This document shows, piece by piece, positions 44,702 through 55,954 of a stretch of DNA of 64,000 nucleotides. The position numbers and the translations under genes are program-made. Source of the DNA: Nemania diffusa (Eukaryota > Ascomycota > Sordariomycetes > Xylariales > Xylariaceae). Positions within the stretch are counted from its first letter, which is position 1; the number at the start of each line of letters is the position of its first letter. The notes under the pieces were generated by a model. It was not told where the DNA came from and did not search any database. It saw only the letters and a list, made by a program, of their open reading frames with translations. The stretch covers positions 2,418,001 to 2,482,000 of the forward strand of contig JBBPUQ010000002.1 in NCBI GenBank assembly GCA_038501195.1, written 5' to 3'.

Positions 44702-47700
44702 TTACATTAAACTGCTTCGTCCACCAATTTCCATGCTACCTTGGCCATCACGCATCTCTCCGCTGCGTCCTACAACGAATTCATGGTAGATACGTCCTAG
44801 TCGGCTTCGCTCCTGTGAGCTAATACTCGCTCTTGTGTCCTCGAGCGCCTTTATCATGTGTTTCCAACTGATCAGCACTTCTGTGTCTTTCCCAGATTTC
44901 TCTTTGTGACTATGCTCTTCGTCGGTAAAACTCGCCCCTTGATTGCCCAGCTTAGCACGCTTCCTTGCTGCTTTTATTTCTGTAAGCTTAGCGGCAATGG
45001 CAGCGTTTTCAGCTAGTTGCGCCGATCTACTGTTTCCTATTGTTCGATCCTCAGCCTCAGCCAGCGATGCGTCAGCACCGTAGCGGAATTGGATAAAGTT
45101 GCGCACGCGAGCCATACTAGTTGACTTATCTCGCGCGGTCCCAGCACCTCGCTTGCCACCATGGGGCTGCGATTCTAGCTCGTTGAGTACGTCGTGAATG
45201 GCCTCAAGCTGAGCATTAGACATGAGTGCTTGAAGATCGGCGCCCGAAAATCCTTCGGTGCGCTTTCCTAGTTCCATCAATCCGTCTTCCGATGATAGAA
45301 TCTCCTCATTCAGTTTGACTTTCTTTCCTAGTGCTCGAATAATATCAACACGATCTTCAAGATTGGGAAAGTCGCATAGTAGGCTCTTATCTAAACGCCC
45401 AGGACGCAATAAAGCGGGATCAATGAGATCCGGTCGTGAAGTGGCAGCTAAGACATAGACACCGGATAATCCTTCAGCACCATCCATTTGTGTAAGAAGT
45501 TGGTTGACAACTCGATCCGTGACACCAGTTGAATCATGTCCACGTTTAGGCGCGATAGAGTCGAACTCGTCGAAAAAAAGAACGCAAGGTTTCGCTGCCG
45601 AAGCCCTTTCGAATAAGTCTCTGACGCTTTTCTCACTAGCGCCGATATATTTATTCAGGATTTCGGGCCCCTTGACAGAGATAAAATTGAGCCCACACTC
45701 CCCGGCTACTGCACTTGCCAAGAGTGTCTTTCCACAACCAGGGTAGCCGTACAAGAGAAGCCCCGAGCGAAGTCGAAGAGGGCACTGTGCGAAGATAGGA
45801 GCATATTTCGTGGGGTACTGCAGGGTCTCTAGCAGAATCTGCCTAGTTTCCTTCAGACCACCAATGCAGTCAAAAGTAGTGGTAGATGTTTGTAGCGTAA
45901 CATTGCGTAGCGATGCTGGGGTAAATCCTTTCAGGGCACTGTCAAAATCCGTCCGACTGAGCTGAACAATATCGAGGGATTGCTTCGAGGTTATTTCACT
46001 AACTGACCGAATGAGTGCCTCATTTCGAGCCCGAGACACAAGTAGAATGAGGTCCCCTGGCATGTAGCCATCGGTTTCACCAGCAAGGTCAAGAAAGTCG
46101 ATGTCAGGGTCCAGAAGAAAGCCATCCACCCTAGATCTCGTCAAAGAGTTACTTAGACTAGGTTGGCTACCCACATCCATCCAGGTACCGGCATCTTCCC
46201 CGACACTACCATCGGCTGTTGTAGGTCGGCTTCCATCTGCAGTAGATGTCTGTATAGGTACTGGAGACACGGTATATTGTTTGACTACCATCTCGAGCAC
46301 TCGCCTTCGTCCTTCCTTGTCGGGCGCTTTGAGATCGATTATCTCACGGACAACGTGGCCACCAATAATGACATTATTAAGCGAGTCTTTGCCCTGGGCT
46401 GTTGCTAATAGGACTACTCCGCTATCGCGCCCGCAGTACTGGCGCACAATCGAGCCAATGATCTCGCTGATCTGGCGGCTTCGTCCATTGTCATTCCCAA
46501 CTTGTAGCTCAGTCTCAGCTGGGCAGAGTTTATCTATGTCATCGAGTATGACTAATGCCTTTCCGCCAAGTCGGGCACCCCAGCTCGCTGCCATGAAAAT
46601 ATGATTAAGGGTCTCTTTAATGGTGGATATTCTACTCTCGTCGTTTATGAGCTTTCGACATGTAAAATAAGTAGTATGGAACAAGTAATCTCCCCGAAGC
46701 GTCTGAGCTAGGTTCTGAGCGACAGCTGTCTTGCCAGACCCAAGAGCTCCGGTTAGCAAGACTGATGACATATGTAATAAATGAGATTGTAACTCGCCAA
46801 GGAGGGAGTCAATCCCAACCAAGACGGATGCACTTGGATTTGAATCTTCATCAACAACCTCTTGATCAAGCCACGCTGGGCGAGGAATTGGTGGCTGCAC
46901 ATCAATAGATAGCGGGCGTTCAGACCCGAGACACCATTTCAGCGTATCGTGAAGGCTTGAACTTGTGTTTGTCGTTTCAAATTTTATAACGCCACCTTCC
47001 CAGCCTTGAGGTAGTTCAAGAGTATCGTGTATACCCAAAATCATCCCATCAGTAAGAGGCCCATTGAGAAGACCAGTGCCTAGGCCTTTTGGGTTATATA
47101 TTTGGACAATCCGTTTACCAGCTGCTTCTTTTTCGGCTTTAGACTCCCCACCAAACCTTAGGGGTCCCGAAGTTTTCGCGTTCTGGCTGGCGAAAGGAAA
47201 AATCTTCAATTTCTCTGTCATGTTTCGCGAAGATGGCTGTGGCGCGGGCTCAACTTTGGCAATGCCTCCCACAATCCCTAAACATCCCAATGCGGCGCAT
47301 AAAGGCGTGGACAAAGCGATACTTTGGCTATTTGGCGCGTCATCCCACGGCCGCAGATGTACAACAACTTTCTCGCTGGATTTGGCGGCTTCGGGGTACG
47401 CCGCCTCTTCCTGCTGCTGTTGCTGAGGGTCGATAGGGGCCTGAAGACCTGCCGGCTTAATAATGTTGACAGTGACATAGCTCACGCCACGAAAATCCTT
47501 TGTAGAGAGCAGGTCTCTGTCGACCCAAACACTCAAATCACCTGTAATGGGTCCATCATCAAACCATTCACTACAGAGACTCTTGTCGACTGCTCTTAAA
47601 TAGAGCGCCGGCTTTTTTTCTTCGCGAGCACTCTTCCTCCGTATCGTGCTAGCCGAGCTTTTCCCGCTCCTTCTTGATGTGCCACCTACACTGCGACTTT

Positions 47701-48468
47701 CACGACTGTTCCTAGAGGGTTGGGCACGAATTTTGGGTGCTACTATAACCTCGGCGCTTGGAGCAATCTTGACGAACGGGACATCCCCTGAAGGGGCGGG
47801 CGTAATTGACAGAACCTTGATGTTTGCCGTCGATGTTGGAGACAGGTGAAGTGTCAAGGAGTGAGGAGTATAAGGTGAGCCTTGACTTGGAGTATATGCT
47901 GGGTTTGGCACAGCTCGAATTTGAGACAACATATTGGTTTCCAGGTAAGCGGCATGTAGCTCAATCATTTCCCAGTCCTCTGGGGTTAGAGGTTCAATAT
48001 TGACGGTGTGCGCGAGAGGAGGGTCGATATGTACGATCGCCGTGACTTTTTGGCCTTCAGATAATCCCAGGGTAGCGGCTAAGGTGGCGTCAATCTCGAC
48101 AGACAAGACTTCGCGGTCCCTTCCATTTCTAATGCCATCGCGATCTACTATGGGCACAAGCTTGCGCTTGCTTGGCACCCCTGTCCAGCCGACATATATG
48201 GACCGCTGGTTCGAAGAGGAATTGGGCTGGCCGGAGTTATCTGACGTGGGCGCAACGCGATAATTGAGTTCGACGACGACATTCTGGGCAAGCTGCAGAG
48301 GTTTAGTTTTAGGGTAATATTATTAGGAGGCTCATGTATAACTAAGCTCACAGTGTCAATGTTAACAAGTAGATTGACCAACGACGTAGGAAGGTTCACT
48401 AAACAGTTCTTTGAGTGCACAAGAGAGACCTCAGCAGCGGTCGACGGCGCATTCTTACGTGGAGCCAT
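44702..48468 (-). CDS. PEX1: peroxisomal biogenesis AAA ATPase Pex1
   Basis: Pex1 forms a double-ring AAA motor with Pex6 on the peroxisome membrane and extracts ubiquitinated Pex5 for recycling. Two exons (48468..48352 and 48292..44702) with a 59-nt GTGAGC intron give 1235 residues. The N-terminal double-psi barrel includes NCLVNLP and YVGWTGVPSKRKL; HTVNIEPLTPEDWE is a family hallmark. D1 has Walker A GALGSGKT near residue 555 and a Walker B LVILDDID; D2 has GYPGCGKT near 888, Walker B VLFFDEFDSIAPKRG and the arginine-finger region RPDLIDPALLRPGRLD. An inserted Ser/Arg-rich linker (SRNSRESRSVGGTSRR) and a Gln run (QQQQQ) lie between the barrel and D1. Divergent from MCM7. Confidence 0.95.
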
Positions 48469-49036
48469 GACTATTGACAACAATGAGGACCTAGAGCTTA
48501 AATGGTCAAGGAATTAAGAAAGGGATACAAGGACAAAAATTGGGAAACAAGCACAAGTATGCGACACATGTTCCTAGCTATTATTGTGCATGACGGAACT
48601 TAGGTGTTGATGAGTGTTTGTGGTGTACTTCACTTTCTGTACCTATCATTCCGCGAACCGAGGCATTGGCGGAAATGTTGGATACTAACCTAATAGGTAT
48701 ATCAACCTAAGTAGGTTGAGAATATGCATGATGACATAAGCTATAGATGCATATTCTGATACCCGACTTTTAGATACTGGACAATTGCAGCAGGGCTTTC
48801 TCAGAATTTAAATGAATGTGGCTAGTGCTAGACGCGAAAAGTCGCGGTGAAACGCGTGTTTCCACTCGGCGCTTCCAGCCTCCCCACACCCAATTGTTAA
48901 GTCGGCCGGCCGTTGTATTCTGTACCCAGATTCATAGCGGCGCCCACACTCTGTCTGTTCTGTCGCAATTGAGTTTCTACAACCATCCCATCCTGGACTA
49001 CCAAAACCTTAGGACGAGATAGTCAAGACGGTTGCC
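48469..49036. promoter_or_regulatory. shared upstream region of PEX1 and MCM7
   Basis: 568 bp between divergent genes. ACGCG occurs at about 48851 (GAAACGCGTG), within 190 bp of the MCM7 start. ACGCGT is the MluI cell-cycle box bound by MBF in fungi and often marks G1/S genes such as MCMs; the link is inference. Confidence 0.5.
48851..48857. promoter_or_regulatory. MluI cell-cycle box (MCB) candidate before MCM7
   Basis: AACGCGT, containing the palindrome ACGCGT, lies about 185 bp upstream of the MCM7 ATG. A single copy is weak evidence, but position and gene class fit MBF control. Confidence 0.4.
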
Positions 49037-51787
49037 ATGGCGCTTCTTCAGTATCGGAATATCGTCAATTATGAGGCGCAACAAGGTACGAGGCTCTTTA
49101 TTTACCTTCTGAGGTGCTATAATTGCTCTTGAGTTAACATTCCTAGCTGCCTTCGAGGATTTCCTGCAGAAGTTCAAGACGTCGCCCGAAGAGACCCTGA
49201 CCCATGCTATCGGTCAAATCAGCATCGACGAAGATGATCTAAGCGACGAATACGATTTTATGGACGAAGATGATGAGGCGCCTGAGCAACGCCGGAAACA
49301 AAAGGCTGCCTCAAAGCAACCACGACATAAATATGCCGACATGATGCAGAAGCTCGCAGACAGGTCGCTCGACGAGGTCCTAATTGAACTAGACGACATT
49401 GTCACTGCAAGTTTCTTCTACACTACACATTGCGGATTGCGTCTGCTAACTAAGCATTAAGTATGAAAACGATACGAGCGATGGGCTCAAGCTGGTTGAG
49501 TCTATCGAAGCGAACACAAAACACTACGTCGAAGTTATATCTAAAGCTATTGACAACCAAATGCCCGCACCAACCAATGGTGTCACGTACGGAACAGCCC
49601 GCAGTCCTATCTCTTCCGATACGTACTGACTCCCGACTTTAGGTTCAAAGGCGATGTTTTAGATGTCATCATGGAGCGGAGACAAGCCCGAAATCGCGAC
49701 CTCATTGAGGCTGCTGCTAACAGCAACGATCCCGAACTGGCCGAGAATATATTTCCCGCGCAACTTACTCGTCGTTATACCCTCGTTTTCAAACCAAGAA
49801 CGTCAGACGAAGACAAGCCCATAAAGGCTCTAGCTGTGCGACAAGTAAGAGGTGAACATCTAGGACATCTCATTACTGTCCGAGGCATTGCCACCCGAGT
49901 CTCAGATGTCAAACCCATGGTCCAAGTCGGCGCATATACTTGTGATCGCTGCGGATGTGAAATTTTCCAGACGGTCAACGACAAACAATATGCGCCTTTG
50001 ACAAGTTGCCCCTCAGAAGAGTGCAAAGCGAACCAGTCAAAGGGGCAGCTCTTCCAGTCCTCTCGTGCCTCTAAGTTTTTATCCTTCCAAGAGGTCAAGA
50101 TCCAGGAAATGGCAGAACAAGTACCAATTGGCCAAATTCCCCGGACTCTAACCGTCATGTGCTACGGCAGCGCAGTACGACAAGTCAACCCTGGCGATGT
50201 TGTGGATATCTCTGGCATTTTTCTGCCAACACCCTACACAGGCTTCAAGGCCATGCGAGCTGGGTTGTTGACAGATACCTATGTTGAAGCTCACCACATC
50301 ATACAACACAAGAAAGCCTACGACGAAATGGTCATTGATGATGAGCTTCTACGACGCATTAGCACTTACAGTCAATCAGGTGCCGTGTACGAAATGTTAG
50401 CGAAGTCTATCGCGCCTGAAATTTTCGGACATCTTGATGTCAAGAAAGCTTTGTTGCTCCTTCTTGTCGGAGGTGTTACAAAAGCAATGGGTGACGGTAT
50501 GCGCATCCGTGGCGATATCAATATGTGCCTGATGGGTGACCCTGGTGTGGCTAAATCTCAGCTGTTGAAGTATATCTCCAAGGTCGCACCTCGCGGTGTC
50601 TACACCTCTGGCCGTGGATCTAGCGGTGTCGGTCTCACAGCAGCTGTTATGCGTGATCCCGTAACAGATGAGATGGTTCTGGAAGGAGGTGCTCTGGTTT
50701 TGGCGGATAACGGTATTTGTTGTATTGATGAGTTCGACAAGATGGATGACAACGACAGAACAGCCATCCATGAAGTAATGGAACAACAAACGATATCGAT
50801 TTCAAAAGCAGGCATTTCAACAACACTGAACGCAAGGACATCAATCCTAGCGGCCGCCAATCCTATCTACGGCCGCTACAATCCTCGTCTCTCACCAGTG
50901 GAGAATATCAATCTACCCGCTGCTCTCCTTTCTCGTTTCGATGTCATGTTCCTCCTTCTCGACACGCCCACCCGTGAGAGCGACGCCCAGCTCGCCAAGC
51001 ACGTAGCCTACGTGCACATGCACAACAAGCACCCCGATCTGTATGCCACCAATGCAAACGGGGACGCCGCAGCGACAAGCAGCATGGTCTTCACGCCGCA
51101 CGAGGTCCGCGCCTACGTCGCCAAAGCACGCACCTACCGCCCGACAGTCCCCGAGTCGGTAACAGAGTACCTAACCAAGACGTACGTGCGGCTACGCGAA
51201 GCCCAGCGCCGCGCTGAAAAGAAGAACAAGCAGTTCAGCCACACCACGCCCCGTACCCTCCTAGGTGTCGTCCGTCTCGCACAGGCGCTCGCCCGCCTCC
51301 GGTTCTCCAACGAGGTCTCCCAGGACGACGTTGACGAGGCTCTGCGCCTTATCGAGTCGTCGAAGGAGAGCCTCGCCTCGTCCGAGGGCGCGGGCGGTCG
51401 ACGGACGCTCAACGCCGCCAGCAGGATCTACAACCTCGTTAAGGCGCTCGCGGACAGCGGGGCGTGTCGCGCGACCGAGGACGAGGACGACGAGGACGAA
51501 GAGGGCACCGTGGAGCTCAGCATGCGCAAGGTCCGGGAGCGCGTCCTAGCCAAGGGGTTCACCGAGGACCAGTGGCTAAATGCGCTGGAGGAGTACACGG
51601 ATCTAGATGTGAGTTGCGCGCATTCCCCTTTTATTAGACTATTATTCTCCTTCCCTTTTTGTTTCTGATACCAACTATAAATAAAACATGCTAATCTTCT
51701 CGCACACAGATCTGGCAGACAGCTGGCAATGGCAGCAGGCTAGTCTTCATCACGGCCAACGATGGCGCAGCGGACGAAGAGGAATAG
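49037..51787 (+). CDS. MCM7: DNA replication licensing factor Mcm7
   Basis: Subunit of the Mcm2-7 replicative helicase. Five exons: 49037..49085, 49147..49406, 49462..49586, 49643..51608 and 51710..51787, totalling 2478 nt and 825 residues. The zinc ribbon is C-D-R-C ... CPSEEC; Walker A is GDPGVAKSQ, Walker [10 protein letters not shown], and the arginine finger lies in LLSRFDVM. The C-terminal winged-helix region ([22 protein letters not shown]) runs through the last intron and ends DGAADEEE. Intron 2 (49407..49461) needs a GC donor (ACT|GCAAGT); the GT two bases into that donor leads straight to a stop. The last ~600 bp of exon 4 are GC-rich relative to the rest. Divergent from PEX1. Confidence 0.95.
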
Positions 51788-52341
51788 TGGCGCTCGTGAT
51801 GCGGGCATCGATGAGGGGCACCGTTTTGTTTTCATGGGGCACTTCGGCATAGGCGTTCCGAGTACCTAGGATTAGGGTTATGTTTTGCTGATGACGTGCG
51901 GAAAGAAATACTGCGATTCGCGAAAGGCGGATAGACACTTACTTGTAAGCGAGAAACTATAGAAGATGAGAACGTTCGTGTCGGTCTTTTGTAGCTGTTG
52001 CAAAGTCCAAACACGACATGACAGAATCAAAAGAAAGATGAAGTAATAAAAACAAAGTACGCAAATGTTGTCGTTTTTAACTACACGAGTAGTGGCTCAG
52101 CGAAAAGCATTTGCAAGTAGAGGCACCCCATACTACTGACCTTCACAGCGAGGTGGAAAATTAATCTTCCCAAAGTCAAGTCAAAGAGTGTTGGTACAGG
52201 GATTGTTCTAGACGGCGTCTGCCTTTAAATACGATGGTATTCTTCAATATACAGTATGCAACGATACAACAGCGACCAGCCTACAACCCATCCCTTCCAC
52301 GCAGCAGCACCGGGATCGGGAGGTTAGCCCCTTTGTAATGA
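51788..52341. other. intergenic, convergent 3' ends
   Basis: About 550 bp between the stops of MCM7 and RSM23. No frame or repeat of note. Confidence 0.5.
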
Positions 52342-53789
52342 CTACGTCGCCCGGAGATCGTGCAGCACAACACGCTCCATCTCCTGCAACACGCCGCCAC
52401 CAGCGAGGGTCCACGTCTCGCTGACGTTCCTCTCGTCGATGCGCGAGCGCAGGATGCCGCTCGCGGCCCAGTATTCCATGAGCGCGCGGGCCTCCGTCTT
52501 GGAGACGCCTTGGACGTCGAGCAACTTGACGCCGCGTAGGGCGTCGAAGACGCGCTCATCGTACTTTCTGAAGAAGGGGTCCCGACAGGGGATCTCTTCG
52601 CCCTTCTGTGCGGCGGCGGCCTGGGCGATCGCCTTCTCCTGGGAAGGGATTATGGGCGAGTTGCCCCTGGACGTGACGCCGAGGATGACGGCGCCGTTCA
52701 CAAAGGTCGACTTGCCGCCGAGTGCGTCGGCGAATAGGCGCACGAGGGCCAGGTCGTGGCTGTGGATCAGCTCGAAGGCGGGAGACCGGTAGTCGCTCAT
52801 GCGCATGATGAATGCGAGGCCGTCGAGGGAGAATAGGATCGGCGGCCGGCCGGGGAGCATCAGCTCTTTCCAGAAGGCCTGGAAGACGGGCCAGGCAAAC
52901 TCGGGCTCCTTGGTTGCATGAACGAGGCCGGCCAGCGTCATGTTACGTGACACGGAAATGGGCAGCTGCATGTGGTCCAGCTGGACCTTGTGTTGTGCCA
53001 GGACCGCATGGTTTGTCTGGTGTATGGCCTGCATAAGCTTGACGGTGTAGACAGGCTGTGAGAACATTTCCGAGTTAGGTATCGTAGAGTACTCGGTGGC
53101 GGCCGTTGTCAGTTCTTGTGCTATAGACCAACGACGTCAGCCGGTGCATCAGTGCTTGATCCCATGCGGCACTCCCTACCTTCAGGTATGTTGATGACAA
53201 CCCAGTTGTTCAAAAATCCAGTAGCCAGAGCCTGAAGGCCGATCATGCTCTTTCCCGACCCCCTACCTCCAGTAACAACCAATCTCAGCGTCTCTTTATT
53301 CTGGATGGCATTCGTCATCTGGTTCGCCAAGTCTACTGTCTCCTTCCGAACAAGCGTGTGCGGTGATCGGAATAAACTCCAATTCTGGCTCGACTTGAAC
53401 GCCTCACAGGCCCTCAGTTGGTCGACAACTCCGACGGTAAGGCCGACGATCTTGCCAACCGACTCTGGATTCACAACATTTTCGGGTGACAGAACATCGA
53501 GACCTGGTACCTCGAGGGCATTGTCGTTACTAAGCTGGATGCGCTTGCGGAAGGCCTTTCGCTCGCCGGGCAGCGGAGGTTTCGTCTTGTCCGGCGTTCG
53601 CTTCTTCCTTCCGAGAGTCAGTCGTTTGCCAACACGGGTATGCCTAATCGTCTCTGGGCCTTTGAACAGCTGGGCTGATGTCGAGAAGGCAGCTGACGTC
53701 GGTGTTGAGGAGGCGAAGACCGAAACAGGCGCAAGCAGTAGTCGCTGCGAGGGCCTGGCAAGGCACCTCCAGCAATTTTGGCTTGCCAT
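52342..53789 (-). CDS. RSM23: mitochondrial small-subunit ribosomal protein mS29 (Rsm23/DAP3)
   Basis: GTP-binding protein of the mitochondrial 37S subunit; animals call it DAP3. Exons 53789..53180 and 53120..52342 (intron donor GTAGGG, acceptor CTATAG) give 462 residues. The first ~45 residues are rich in Arg, Ser and Ala and end in SAAFSTSAQ, a typical mitochondrial presequence with a cleavage site. The P-loop GGRGSGKS lies near residue 175, followed by IGLQALATGFLNNWVVINIPE. The C-terminal EYWAASGILRSRIDERNVSETWTLAGGGV is the conserved DAP3 tail. It is divergent from RRS1, another ribosome gene. Confidence 0.93.
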
Positions 53790-54300
53790 TGGCCTACTGC
53801 CTACTGCCTAATACCTAATGCCGAAATGCTAGGATTTGGCCGGCTAGGATTTGGCCTGCTAGTGAGTGGGCGGTTATGTTGAAGAGGTTGGCACCACCTT
53901 GTATTCTCTACAGCTTCACTAAATTGATAGATGGATGTCACACAAGGCGGGCCCAGTAAAATTTCCAGGTTAGAACTGCCCAGGTGTAGGTAAGTAAGTA
54001 CATGCAAGCCTTGGCAGGGACAGGACAAGGATTCAGAGCCGCCTAAAAACGCTTATCGATTGTAAGGTCCCGCCAAAAAACCATCGGCGCAGCTTCAATC
54101 CATCGGGACTTTTTCTCGACAATCCCACCTACACCTACAATACCGTACTTATCTAGCTCTCTGTTATTGCGACAGTCGCTGGACCCGAACAATTCACCTT
54201 CCCGAAGCCCCCAACAATCTCGTCAGTGCTGGAAGAACCCAGCAATCCCACCACCCGAACGAGCCAAATCTACAACACCCATTGCAAGCATCACATCACG
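53790..54300. promoter_or_regulatory. shared upstream region of RSM23 and RRS1
   Basis: 511 bp between two divergent ribosome-related genes. A direct repeat of a GGATTTGGCC word occurs near 53831-53857, and a TAATACCTAATGC run lies next to the RSM23 start. Co-regulation is plausible but not shown. Confidence 0.45.
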
Positions 54301-54947
54301 ATGTCTGCCCCGACAATAAAGTCAAAAGCGAAGCTCGAGGTAGTCGTCGAGCGGCCGACGCCGTACACATTCGACCTCGGCCTCCTATTAGCCCACGACG
54401 CAAACCCCATAACCACTTCGACGCCCGCCGAAACCTCATCCATGGGCGTCGACGCGCTCGAGACGCAGCTAATCGCGACGGCGCGGGACGGCGCTCAAGG
54501 CCTAATAAGTACGTCCAGCAACCACCCGTCGTCCATCCCCTCCCTCGCCCATCCAACTAACGCCCCCCTCAAGACCAGCTCCTAACAACCTGCCCCATTT
54601 CCTCCACGCCCCAAGGCGTGCTGCTCTCCCTGCCGGCCCCCAGCACGGCCCTGCCGCGCGAGAAGCCGCTGCCCGAGGTCAAGGCGCCCACCAAGTGGGA
54701 GCAGTTCGCCGCCAAGCGCGGCATCAAGCCCAAGACGCGCGAGCAGCGGCGCATGGGGTCGCAGAAGTACAACGAGGCCACCGGCCAGTGGGAGAAGACC
54801 TGGGGCTTCAACAAGGGCGGCCGCATCGACCGTAAGGAGAAGGGCATGGTCCAGGAGGACTGGCTGGTCGAGGTCGACGAGAAGAAGGAGCGCGAAGAGA
54901 AGGACGCCAGGAGACAAGCCAGGGCCGGCAAGGGCAAGAAGAAATAA
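54301..54947 (+). CDS. RRS1: ribosome biogenesis regulatory protein Rrs1
   Basis: Nucleolar factor that, with Rpf2, loads the 5S RNP (uL5, uL18, 5S rRNA) onto pre-60S particles. Exons 54301..54508 and 54574..54947 with a 65-nt intron give 193 residues, the family's length for the conserved core. FDLGLLLAHDANPI near residues 24-37 and PTKWEQFAAKRGIKPK near the middle are the Rrs1 signatures; WGFNKGGRIDRKEKGMVQEDW precedes a Lys/Arg/Glu-rich tail. The acceptor AAG at 54571-54573 restores NQLLTTCPISS; the later AAG at 54613-54615 would keep the frame but lose that conserved stretch. Exon 2 is strongly GC-rich. Confidence 0.93.
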
Positions 54948-55954
54948 GGCGCCCCCGGACGCGCGGACACGCGGGAATAGGCGATTTGATCATCCCCCCC
55001 CGAAGGCAAGCATCACAGGCGAGAGCAACCTCCCCTGCTTTTTGGCATTATTGATGATACCCAGAAAGTAATCTACGTATTCACGATGAACGTCTGTAGG
55101 CATCTGGCAGCAAGTGGTGCGGCGTTATGGTTAGTAGTGTATATACAGGGTCTGACACATTGCAATGGCGTTCTAAAAATGGTAGTTTATATATTCATTC
55201 CACGCTTCATCATGGTGTTCCTATTCGTTATATGATACATCGGCAAGCAAACACCGTTTTCCCTACATTAGATCCCAAACTCCGTCAAGCCAAGGCGCCG
55301 GGCAATAGGTAGCAAAGCATCTTGTCCTCACCAAAATACACCTTGGCTCGTATCCTTTTGACCACTTCTACCAATGCCCCTGACCGTCGAGACTTATGTT
55401 ATATTAATTCTCCGCCAGCAGTACCCAAAGGCAGAGCTCTGCCATATTCAAGCGGCAAAAACACGATTGCATCTGTCCTGAGTCAATTGCCATGAGGCGT
55501 AAATGGAGGACCAAACGGCGGGGCTCCCTCAATCTCTATCCTTTCCTGCTACTCTCAACCAGTCTTAATCTGTCCTCTTCCTAGTGACATGCGACTCCCT
55601 CGTCTAAATAAAGACTGCGCACCAATAACATCAACATAAGGGGTATACCAAGAGGTGTAGAAAATTGTTATCTCCCAAAGCTGAAGAGAGAAAGAATTCC
55701 AGGAATAATGCGTACGCTTCGTGTAGGCCACAACAACTAAACAAGGAGGCCCAACTGCCAATACACCGATGGCCAATTAGTCAAAAATATAGGCCTAGGA
55801 GCGTGACAAGATCGTGAATATGCATATCCAGACGCCTGTGCCACTATTATCGCGTGAGAGGACAACTAAAGCAACCCGTTTCCAACGTCTGCCTGATAGC
55901 GTCACTCCGGGCGAGGCCGGATAAATAGGGAAAGTCGCTCACACAGGGATAACT
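54948..55954. other. intergenic, convergent 3' ends, 1.0 kb
   Basis: Between the stops of RRS1 and the RhoGAP. It has only short frames on both strands and a run of C at 54993-55001. Nothing recognised. Confidence 0.5.
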
